From positions 64,351,417-64,415,416 of the forward strand of contig NC_052508.1 in assembly GCF_014356525.2 (NCBI RefSeq): a DNA stretch of 64,000 nt, in the 5' to 3' direction. Under the pieces are notes generated by a model, which saw nothing but the letters and a program-made list of their open reading frames with translations, was not told the origin of the DNA and ran no database searches. Below, piece by piece: positions 35,201-47,200 of the stretch. The DNA comes from Nilaparvata lugens. Taxonomy: Eukaryota > Arthropoda > Insecta > Hemiptera > Delphacidae. A program made the position numbers and the translations under genes. Numbering within the stretch: the stretch's first letter is position 1; every line of letters begins with the position of its first letter.

Positions 35201-38200
35201 AAGGCACTATGTTAGTGAGTGGAGGCGTTGATTGCTGTGTGTTTGCCAATCGAATTGTCACAACTGATCAAGACAGTATTCAGCTGGAACCTATTGGATT
35301 CATAAATACTCCAGCTTCTGTCACGTCTATTTGTTGTAAACATGATCAGGTAGATGCAATAAGTGATATTTTTAATTTTTTCGTTTAATAGAATCATATT
35401 TATAACTACTTAATCTAATTGAATTGTTCTCGTTCTTGTAGTATTAAATTAATGTTCAGAAGACCTTGCTATATAATTAATTTTTCATATCTAATTGAAT
35501 TGTTCTCGTTCTAATATTAAATTAATGTTTAAAATGCCTTGATATATAATTAATTTTTAATCCAGTTTGTCACCTCCAATTCGTGTAAAACTCAATAATT
35601 ACTGAACATATATTACTATCAAATGTAGCCTATATTGAACATCCTAGAGCTGTTAACATAATTATTTCTAATCTAATTCTTGTAAGAACACTATTCTCTA
35701 TTTCTTCAAAAAAGACATTCATTGATGTAGTTAATCCAATATAAATTGCTCTTTCTCCACGATTAACTAGAAGCCTATTTTAATGGAAACTTATTAGTCT
35801 TGTCAAGCAGAAATATTTGAGTGATTCACATTTCTTCCATTACATACTTACTGTTCTATGCTTATTTAGTGTGAGCAATTTTTACTGTTCGTTTTTGTAG
35901 TTTTACTAGACTTTTCAATTTTCATGAAACATATAGTTGTGAGGAAAATGGAAATTTAGAAGTCGTGTTGAACGATGCTCAAATACTAGATGAGTAGTAC
36001 GATAAGAAGCATAGAGAAAGCATGTTTTACTGTTGGCTTTTCATAAAATGTAATGTATGTTTAGTGAGTGAGCACTGTCACAAAAAAGGTACATTATTCA
36101 TGTCTTTAGCATTATAAAGCTAATGCTCTTTTTCTCAGTATTCAAATTATTTTTTATTCATCAATAATGTTTTATTTGAATTTAATTTAATTCATTTTTT
36201 TTATTTTATTTAATTTTTTGTAAGACGTATCTCTCAATTTTAAAAAATATGCCCATTTCTAACCGGCGTACCTCTGTCTCGCGTCGATGGCGCTACATAA
36301 TACGCATCCATAATGCTGCTGTTTGTAACTTAGCCATCGCTCCTTATCTCGGACAGCGCATGCGCTCTGAACTTGGAAATGACACTTGACCACAGCTCAA
36401 ACTGTGATCAAATACAAAAAGAATGAAAAAATATAATTATTTTCGTGTGACCTGTTCATAGCTTGTGTATTTATACGTTGGGATACCAGTTACATCGCCC
36501 GAAGACGCTACGGCGGTCTAAAATCGTAACCTATGTTACTACGTATGTTACGTATGCTGAAATGGCCTTACAATTTGCATGCGAGCTGATCATGCCATAC
36601 TGCCTTTTGACTAAACATTGAACTTCTCAATACAGAGTGAGATTCATAGTTGTATGTTGTTTTATTCTTTTTACATTCGAATAAATTCAGTTAACTATTG
36701 TAAAATTTGTCACGTTCACTGTCAATTAGTATAGTCTATACAAACTAATCCAATCTTACACCTCATTCTCACTAATCAAACCAAAATTCGTTTCTACAGT
36801 CGCCAACCTTCCTAGTATGCTGTTCGGACGGCCATTTTCTTGAGGTGACGTTCCCTCTCCAGAGAGAGTCATTTGAAGTGGTGAGCTATGAGTTGCACAA
36901 TTTGGCAACCAAGCTGCGTCGGTTCGCAAGCATCAAATCGGAGATACTGAGAAGCATTGAGCTGCAAGAGATCGCTAACCGAAAGCAGGCCAAGCTTGAC
37001 GCGAAAAAGGCCGAGTTGGAGAAACTGAAAAAGGAGAATCCGCATTTGGATATCAATGAGGAGATCTATTTAGGTAGGCTGTACCAATTATTCTGGACTC
37101 TCCCAACAAGCTGCTCATAATACTGAAAAAAGTTCCTTGAACTGATCTCCAATTTCATCCCTTAATAAACTTTCTTCTTTGCTGTGTTCAATTCAACTTA
37201 TCATTTGGCATACAACTAACTATGACATAACACTAACATTGTAAATAACACTAAACTATCAAATTTTTATACATTATTCTAATAGCCTTCATAGTTTATT
37301 GTATTTGTGTTTACACATTTCGGCCCAGTTGCACGAAAACCTGTTAGATTTGATGATAAAATCCCTTAAAAACCAATCAGAGAAGGTTTTTCTGAGAAAA
37401 AGGCTCCTCTGTTCGGTTCTCGTGACATTTAATCGGGATTGGAAATTAACAGACTCTGTGCAACCAGATCTTTGTGTTTCTCATAAATAAATGTGGAGGT
37501 TATTTATTTTAGTGAGTCATATAAGTTAATAATCTACCATTTAATTTTCAACTTCTATTTTCTGTGTAATGTACAATTCACTTTTGTCTGTATTAATAAC
37601 TTTCTCAATTCAATAATCGAAAAAAAAGCATAGGAGATGGTAACAACTTACTTACCATTGAAAATTAATGTATGGAGTTATAATGGTGTAACAACCGTAA
37701 CGATTATCTTGTTATTCTAATAAATAAGTGATTATGACCTTTCAAATTGAAGTATTTTATCAAATGCGTATGTCTTACAATTTACACAATATCATCGTCA
37801 TTATTATACAAAAATTCATTTAGAATATTGAGACTTGGTCACATCATTTTTGTCTGTTATCAAAATAATTCTATTGTGAGATTCATTTTCAACTGTGAGT
37901 ATTGGCTGAATGGAAAGCATTGAGGTTTTTATATATAACGCTTACAGTCTAAAGCTAATCTCACTTTATTAATTTTATTCTTTCTTAATCAACATTTGAA
38001 TCTCTTACTATAATATTATAATATTGAATCACTAGTACCCGCTTATTCTATTTGTGTCATCAATCAAGATTCAAGCGATTCTATATTATTCTATAGTTAG
38101 TTTTATACTGTATTTCTATTTATATATGTGATTCCATACTTGTGTCATCAAAGAAAATGAAAGAAAGGATACTAGTAATTCTATTTCTATTTCTATAGGC

Positions 38201-41200
38201 TATGTGATTCTATATTTTTATGTCATCAAAGAGAATGAAAGAAAGTGTACTAGTGATTCTATAAACTAAAACTAGCAGCCTTATAGAAATAAATGAAAAA
38301 TATGGCTCACTTTAGTAATTCAGGTTTTCCTTGATGAACAGTTGACTCCGACGTTGAGATAGAACTACCTCCGTTGTACTTGCCGAAAGACCCAACCCCT
38401 ATACTGTTCGGCACATATGATGAGGAGGGATTTGCGTGGCTGTCTGTAGGTGGATACGATGCTGGCTACCTGTACAAGTGTGACTTGAATGCCGAATATG
38501 ATAAGCAACCCATGGAACACCGACTGATATCACTCGAGGATGAGATTGTTTCTTCTTGTAACATGTGAGTAGTCTTATTTTTCGGCTAAGGCTCAACTCA
38601 CACTTACGCGACTCAGGTCGAGAAGAGACTCGACTCCAGTCGAGAGCATGTGTTTTTAAATGGTGACACTCAGACCAGTCGATTCTAGTCTCCGCAACTT
38701 CACCATTTGAAAACACATGCTCTCGACTAAAGTCGAGTCTCTTCTTGACCTGAGTCGAGTAAGTGTGAGTTGAGCCTTAGTGATAACCATATAAGCTTCT
38801 GCTTGAACATGGGTGATGCGATGACATACTTGAACAATACTGACGAGATTCAAAATCAGATGCAGTGATAGAAAACTGGAGTTGTGACATTCTAGTCTAC
38901 TCTACCATTCGGCCTGGCCCATTATTTATTGTTCCTCATTGTTAATTCCAAATCGGTTGCTGACAAAATCACTGGAAGGGTGACTGCTCGAGTCCAACTC
39001 CACTGACTGGCAGTTTCAAGCTTTGAAATCACTTCCTGGAAGTTGTATGAACTCATTGGAGACGGTAGGTTCATTTACCTCCAATCTTTGTGTTCATCAC
39101 TCTAACTATCCTCATACAAGCCAAAGTTTTGTCAGTATAAGATTTGAAGTTAACGAGATATGCTGAGCTAGTCTCATCCTTTGCACTTTGCACTCTATAT
39201 TTTGCGTGCAAAATATATGTTTAAGTTTATGTTAATTATATGTTACGTACATTGTATTGTTTCTTAAGAAATAATTTTTTTTTTTAATAATCTCCATCAA
39301 AAGTAAATAAAAAACTTGATTTTGAACTCCTCAACTCTCCAAAATAAACTCTGGAATTTCACACAACTCTAAACTTTTCAGGACTTCCAGCAACCTCTAT
39401 CTGGAATTGTTTGGATTCTCCAATTGTGTCTTGAAAGTGACAGTGAATTAACTTGAATCTCAAAGTCTTTTACTTCTCTTATCAGTTCTACTCATCTATA
39501 AAAACCAGTGAAATTCTCTAAATTTTTCAGGACTTCCAGCGATCTCCATCTGAAATTCTTCGGGCTTTCGAACGGTGTCATAAGAGTTGTGAATATTAGT
39601 GATGATCTTTCCGATGATTTCTGCGATTACCTCGATGTGCCAATCCATGACAATGTCTACGGCAGAGTCACCAAATTGGTCATTAGTCATGACAAAAAGT
39701 ATCTGTGCAGTTGTGGAGATGATAGCAACATATTTGCGTTCAGAATTATGCTGCCTGGGTTGCTTGCAGATGAAGAAGAAGGAGAAGAAGTTGGCTATAG
39801 TGGGTTATCTGTGAGTATTTAAACATTAATATTTTTTGTTTTCAAGAAACCTTTTTTCTTCAAACTAGAGGATCCAACCTCTTCTCAGAGTTTCTACCAG
39901 GTTTGTGAAATGGATTTCAACAAATTCTGGAAATTCCATTTCTTGGTTTTCAAATTCAAATAGAATTGTTTCACAAGAGAGTTTCTAGGGTCTGCAGCAA
40001 CTCCTCCATGCGTACAGGGAAGCTTCCCTTGCATGAGAGTATTTATTGTCAAGAGAATTGAATGTTTATAATATTCATAATTGTATTATTTATTATTATT
40101 AGTTTATGCTCTAGATGATTGACTATTATTATTTTGTATGTATTGTTTTTGGCAATAAAGTTTATTATTATTAAGTAAAAAAATTAAATAGCAACTACTT
40201 TTTGCTTTGTGAAGTGGAATGTATTCTATCGCTCCTGGTTTAGAGCTTTGTCAGGGCTACTAGTTTCTTGAGGTTAGACCACATGCCCATTTATGAAAAA
40301 AATCTGAGTGAAAAGCATTCCATCTCTCATAGCCAAAAAGTGAGTAGTTTCTAATATTCACTGCAAAACATAAGTGATTTAGTAATTTGTAATTTTGATA
40401 TTGATATTGACATTTAGATTTTGATGTTTGTGATGAAGTTATTAATAAATCTTCCGTCATGAAAACAACATGGACATTTTGAAAATTCTTTATTGATCCA
40501 TATAGAAATTAGAAAAAATAAATTTGTTACAAAGCTAAAAATATGTATTTCTGTACCAGTTCAAATTTGAATAGAACCTGAAGTTTTTCCATCTTTCGTC
40601 TATGTCGACTACTCTGCTCTAGAATGTGTCATTATTATGTTAATAATAACTTCATGTGTCATTATTATGTTAATAATAACTTCATGTGTCATTATTATGT
40701 TAATAATAACTTCATGTGTCATTATTATGTTAATAATAACTTCATGTGTCATTATTATGTTAATAATAACTTCATGTGTCATTATTATGTTAATAATAAC
40801 TTCATGTGTCATTATTATGTTAATAATAACTTCATGTGTCATTATTATGTTAATAATAACTTCATGTGTCATTATTATGTTAATAATAACTTCATGTGTC
40901 ATTATTATGTTAATAATAACTTCATGTGTCATTATTATGTTAATAATAACTTCATGTGTCATTATTATGTTAATAATAACTTCATGTGTCATTATTATGT
41001 TAATAATAACTTCATGTGTCATTATTATGTTAATAATAACTTCATGTGTCATTATTATGTTAATAATAACTTCATGTGTCATTATTATGTTAATAATAAC
41101 TTCATGTGTCATTATTATGTTCCTGTCTATTTATAAATTGTTTAATTGTTAATCAATGAAACGCATCCTGATCAATATCAAATATCCACAATTCAGATAA

Positions 41201-44200
41201 ATAGAGAAACTAATGTTAGCAACTACTAAAAATGAATAAATTGAAATGAATAACAAATTTTGGAACTATGAGAAGAATATATAAACTCTTCAATGTTTGT
41301 TTCCATTACGAACTGCTTGTTAATAATCACTTTTGAACAATTAAATTACGTCATAGCAGTCAGTTCATAAATAAAAGCTATTAGCTTTTCCTGAGAAGTG
41401 TCAACCAGTGTTGATGAAGGGCCTAGAGTCTGAAAGCGATCCACCAATGTGAGTAGAAGCTAATAGCTTTTATTTATAAATATCTGACTGTTATGTCGTA
41501 ATTCAATTGTTCAAAAGTGAATATATAAACGTTCGAAATATGTAACATATAATCAGTTGTTAAGGAGAGTGTTTTGTTAATTTATTAAATCTATTCTGTT
41601 GTAGGATAAAATTGTAGCATTGCCAGATGAAGGCCCAGGAGCCAATTTGAGTCTTGAAGAGGAGAAAAAGAGAATTGAGGATTTGCAAAGGAAGCATGAG
41701 GCTGAAACTCGCAAAGAGGAAGTTCGGAAAAGATTGAAAAACTGCAAGGAGAGATTCTTGAAGATAATGGAAAAGTTTGTAGTTTTTTAAAATCATAGTC
41801 GTTATGTTTATTAATGTTCCAAGATTGTTTATCCTCAATTCTTCTCCTCAATTATACTCCTTGAAAATTCTGCCTTCATTCTTGTTCTTCTTATGCATCC
41901 TCCTTCTTTCTTCATTCTCTTTAGGGTGATAGTTTATCTTTCGATTTTGCTTTTCACCTACTCCTTCATTATTCTTTCTTACAAACTCTACCCTTTTCCA
42001 TCTCATTCTTCCTTGCCTTTTCTGCACCTTTCTCCATACGCTGGTTTTCCTGTTCATTCTTATCTCATTTTTTCCTTCTACTTCTCAGCCTTATTCTCGT
42101 TTATTGTGTTGTGTCTTACCCTCCTTGTCTTTCACATTATTTTCCTTCCAATTGGAATTTGTGTTACACCTACTACCCTGTCACTTTTTTTTCTCCGTCA
42201 CTGCTAACCTCGGAGTATCTAAACAAGTTTTTCCCTATTTTGTGCTTCTACTTTCCCCATCTAGTATTTCTCTTCTTCAGTTAACATCGACTCACATACT
42301 AACATGGTTATATTTTCACGATTTTAAACTACAAAAATACGGTAAATATTAATAAGAGAGAAGTAGTAGGATGAACGTCAGTTCTAGTTAGAAGGAAAAT
42401 AATAAGAAAACAAAAATAATATTCGTTTATTCGTGGACAGAATCACAAATCATATAAATATAATTAGGAAGGAACACCAGGCTTGGCCCAAAACTATTCC
42501 ATTCCCAAATTTTGATAAATTAATAAAATGTCCAAAAATAGGTTATGCTTCTACTGTAGAACGTTCAAGTTTAATTTTCGTCCAAAAATATATAAAAGCT
42601 GAACATTTTGGATCTAGAGAAATTAAAACACCAAACTATATTCAAATATAACACTTAACATTGAAAAATATGCATTTATAAACTTACATGTATGAAGGCT
42701 ACATACATAGGTATGTGAGGTCTTGTTTTCAGAGTAACTTTCAAGTTGAACTCTCAAAAATAAATTGACATTAATTTTGTAATTCCAAATGAGCTCTACT
42801 AGTTTCGGTCAGGGTAAACATTGCGTTACCCTGAGCGAAACTATATTTGTTATGTATCTAGTAAAAGTTATAATATTGTTAAATATGAAAACGATACTAA
42901 TATAAAAGAATCATAGTGATATCTATTACAAGGTATCTACATTTTATGTATGTCAATGGCTCAGTCCATGAAGGGTTTAGGTCTACCAGCTGGTTGCCAG
43001 TTTCATATTCACTCCACTAAACATCAGTGCCGGCCCGCGCTCACGAAGCAGGCGAAGTGCTGTACAGTATTAAGGTGCGTAGAGATATACGCGCCGCGAA
43101 CATGAGCAATCCACTTTTAATCAGCTGATGCCAAGCTTTTTATATCTGTATCTTACCGTTTCTGTAAAAATACAGATATAGTCAGCTGATTAAAAGTGAA
43201 TTGCTCATGTTCGCGACGCGTAAATCTGTACGCACCTTAAGATACGGGCACCTCACCCGCCCCGCGGGCACGAGCCGCCAACATTTTATATAGGTATATT
43301 ATTTTGTACACTTCTTTTTCACTGCTTATTTATAATTTATTGTTTCAATTAATGCTTTTCAGAAACAACTCACTACCCGCCCAGTACAGACTGACCCCAG
43401 AGCAGCTTGAAATCGACCCTCGAGTCACCGCACACCTTGACGAAAAACTGCAAAGCGAGTTGGATCTGGTGAAGCGCAAGTTGAGCTTCGATTTGGAGAA
43501 GAGCAAACTGCTTTACGAAAAAGTCCACTGCTACTTCATCAAGCCTCTCGCTGCGTTCAAAGTATCCGTCGCTTCTATTGGGTAATTAATATTTACAATA
43601 TAAGTTAAAGTGATGCCTAAAAAAACGCTTACAGAAAATTAAAAGATAATATTATCAAGTGACCTGGCTGGCTCAGGTCTGGTGTCAGATTTTTCAGGTC
43701 GCATCTGATCAATTTCAGGGCCTCTAACATGACCTAACGACTGCTTTTTAGCATAGATAAACATTTAAACAATAGCGTAAGTAGATATCCCATGGTATAG
43801 GGCGTTTATATCGCAACTTTTACTATTATCTCAAGCCGGTTACTGTCGATTATTGTCGATTTTTACTGTTTTGGGTAAGAGTGTATGAACCGGGTAAGAG
43901 TGTATGAACAGCACAATATGAGAGACTACCAGCGTCATAAAGCTTCACAGGAAAGAACTATGTGGACTATCACTTGAGATAACAGTAAAAGTTGCGACAT
44001 AAACGGATATCTACTTACGCTATTGGTTCTCTATGTTTTTAGGCATAGGTTTGTTTCTCAATTCATATATAAAATGTGTAAAATATGTATAAAATATAAT
44101 AAATTATTTTTTCGATGGCTTGAATGGTTAGATGATCTACAGCATTATCTACAAAGATAACATGAAGAAGCACAATTAGTACATTGAATACATAGCTTAT

Positions 44201-47200
44201 TGTTATGACAAACACATACCAACAGACGGACAGAAATGGAGGAAATAATCCCTTCCTAGATGATCGAATGTTGCAACGCACTCAGATGTCTGCATATATG
44301 TCTGCTTATGTCTGCATGGAGAGGTTTGATTTTTTCCTCCGTTTGCTTGTTGCTGTTTACGTTCGCCTCTAACGTTTTTATGAGGTACTAAAGTTATGAA
44401 ATATCAATAAAATCAAGCTTAACAAACAGTATTAGTAAATTCAATGTCCGATTTCTCTTTGTAAAATTGATTAAAATGTTATACTTTAATGTAATTTCAA
44501 TATTGATAAGTAGATAAATTTGGTTTGTTGCAGGAAGGATTTGCATGTGACAACCTTCGTTCACAAACAACTAGATGAGGAGTTCAACAAAAACTATGAA
44601 AAGTTGGTGAAAACTTACAAACCAGACTTGAGAAATGAGATTAGGTAGAGTATTTGTTTTTCATTTGATCAATGTAACATAATTTAACTCAACAACGACA
44701 TTAGAATGGAACATGAAATGAATTAGTAATGTACCGTAACACAATAATCATGAAAATGATGACGATATATGTTCTATACGTCAAAGAAGGATCCACAGAA
44801 GCTTAAACTTTCCATTAAATACATTTTATCATCGAATTAATTTTCTTGAGAAATTATTGTGACAATAATTTAAAATTTTATATCAGAAAAGGATGTCGTG
44901 GAATAAAATTTTTCTCAACACTAAAACTGGGTATTCATTGAAATAATTAGTATCAGCTTCTATTCACCTATTAATTTCGGTATTTTTTTTATTCTATAGG
45001 ATGGAGAAAATCAAGCCAATAGTGATTGAAGAGGAGCCAGAGTTCGTTCCTGTGCCGCTGATGCCCTGGCTGAGAGGCGAGGACAATTTCTATGACAAGT
45101 TGAATTCACAAACTTTGAGAGCGCTGGACCGACATTTGGCCAGGCAAAAGTACAACGAGAATAGGGAGGCTGAGGTAAATTTCAGTCAAAATTCAAAATA
45201 AATCCATTCATCAACGAAAATGCATAATAGTGTATATGGCTTTTGATACTCTGGATTTCATCCCTTGAAAATCCTAGAACTTGCGATACTGACCACTTAC
45301 AATTTTCATCCCGTCTATAACTATTTTTCACTCCTTTTGCATATCTTTCTCACTTTTATAGTTATTTGTGCAACTAGTGCGCAAAGTGACAGTTTGCTGC
45401 ACCGAAAGAAACGTTTACGGAATGGTTTCTTGAGTGCAGCAAAGGAACTTTGCGCACGTATTTCACATTAAGTTTTTCCTACAGTTACCATTGAATATGA
45501 AAAGTGGGTAATTATGGGTAAAATTGCCTGAAATGCATCAAATGTTTTTCTGTGTAATTTTTGATAGAAACCTTAATCCTAAAATCCTAAAGTCCTCGTT
45601 GTCGTTGGTTATAATATATAATACTAATAATTAGCGCGTTGTGCTTCGTTGCACCTCTGCTCACTATAGCAGCCCAGTCACTGTTACCAACTTCATTTTG
45701 ATTTTACTGCACTGTTGCTCCATATAACCTACTGAGTATTTTGCGTTGCCATGTTGCAAATCTGGAGTGCAGAAAATTTTTCCCGCACTAGAGCGGAAAA
45801 GTGATTCTTTGCGTTCTGTAATCAGTGCAGCAATGGCCACTTTTCAACGTAACTGTAGGAAAAATCTCTTTCTCAACTCTTCAAATCTTTCTCAAGACGT
45901 ACTATAAATCAACAAATGTATTTATTTATATTCAGCGTATGGCAGATACACAACACATATAAAGCTCATTAGTCTCAAATGTCTACATATACACTACATT
46001 TTTTTAATTTCTTCAAGATGTTGTGTAGTTTTTTGTCAAGAGAACATAAGTTTGTCTGACCGCCATTATATGCTAGTCCATTTAACGTTACCCAATGTGA
46101 GGCGAATTAGCGTTACACATATTTAAAATCAACATAAATTATTATATGATTCGTCAACTATTCCTCGTCTCTTTTTGAACCATTTCCCATGTTTCTTCTA
46201 ACTCATCTGTTTTTATATGTTATTTTTTCTGATACTTGAATTTGGCTGTGCAGATGTATAACTATTTAATAATAAGTTAAATCGTCCAATTTCAATTTTG
46301 GCTTACATGTCACTCAGTGTTTTATCACTTAGTAAATTTAGAAAACTTGTAAATTGACAAGTCTCTCTTCATTGTCCTTTGTAAATGTTTGGTCTGCTAC
46401 CCTCAGCCAAAGTTTTATGTATTCGTTAAATTGTTTTCCATTCTAATAAGAAAATCAATTCAATTATATAACAGTCAATATAGATACTGATTAATATCAA
46501 TACACCTACCGTTAAATATTTCAACTATTTTGATAAGAGCTACTTGTATTTATGTAAAAATTAGAAAATCGAAGTACTCTTTTTAAAACTTTATTTTATT
46601 ACTTACGACATATCAAATCAAATAAAATTTATAAATATTGTCAGGATACAAGCCTATGCCAGCATATTTTCTAAAATTAATGTATAATTGAGACATAAAT
46701 CAAATGTACTCACGTCAAATTATGTAAAACTCATTCAATTATAGTTTTATTAAATTCTTACAGTATTATTTCGTATAATTTACCATTTATTGTCAGAGTC
46801 ATTCGTCAACTGCCTACCAATGTTTACTAACTTATTTTCAATAATTAGGTTAGAGTGAATTGCGCCAAAATTGATGACAAGCCTTATCTGTCAGCTGTTG
46901 ATACCGCCAGCTACTGTGCTACTGTGATATCTCTATATTGTCTGTTTTCATTTTAAAACTAGCTCAAGCTTGTTCATTTCTGCAACCCCTGTTTATTTTC
47001 TGTTTATCTGCTTTAATTTTATAGTCTTCCCGTTTAACGTAATTTTTTGTCATTTTCTGTGTTTTTCGAACCTCTGTGTCTAATTTAAATATTAAAACCG
47101 CGTGGAAAAATTCCCATTGGTGGACTTTTTCTTATTAGGCACAGGATTGGTTCTTGCCCAAATGACGTGGTTCTTCTTCTCAGAAGAAGACCAGGTGATT

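Larger units (their letters stand above)
38565..39530 (+). other. CFAP44: CFAP44 intron 12
   Basis: Contains a foldback element (38586-38780) and a relic copy of the start of exon 13 (39382-39451). Nothing is recognised in 38781-39381. Confidence 0.6.
39811..41604 (+). other. CFAP44: CFAP44 intron 13
   Basis: Contains a possible LINE 3' end (39990-40172), the 30-bp satellite (40622-41121) and a MITE (41327-41520). No feature is seen in 40173-40621. Confidence 0.65.

Noticed and set aside
40609..41152. Three long open frames of about 170 codons on both strands, and a resemblance to a direct-repeat array such as CRISPR
   Set aside because: They are created by the 30-bp satellite, whose period is a multiple of three. 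There are no spacers between repeats and the host is an animal.
41395..41455. Hammerhead-ribozyme-like words (TGATGA then GAAA) in the centre of a MITE
   Set aside because: The intervening bases do not form a convincing stem II and no cleavage site with proper stems I and III was found.
41778..41783. Donor GTAGTT for exon 14
   Set aside because: Phase 0 would require skipping the conserved NNSLPAQ part of exon 15. The weaker GTTTGT at 41775 keeps the phase and the family sequence.
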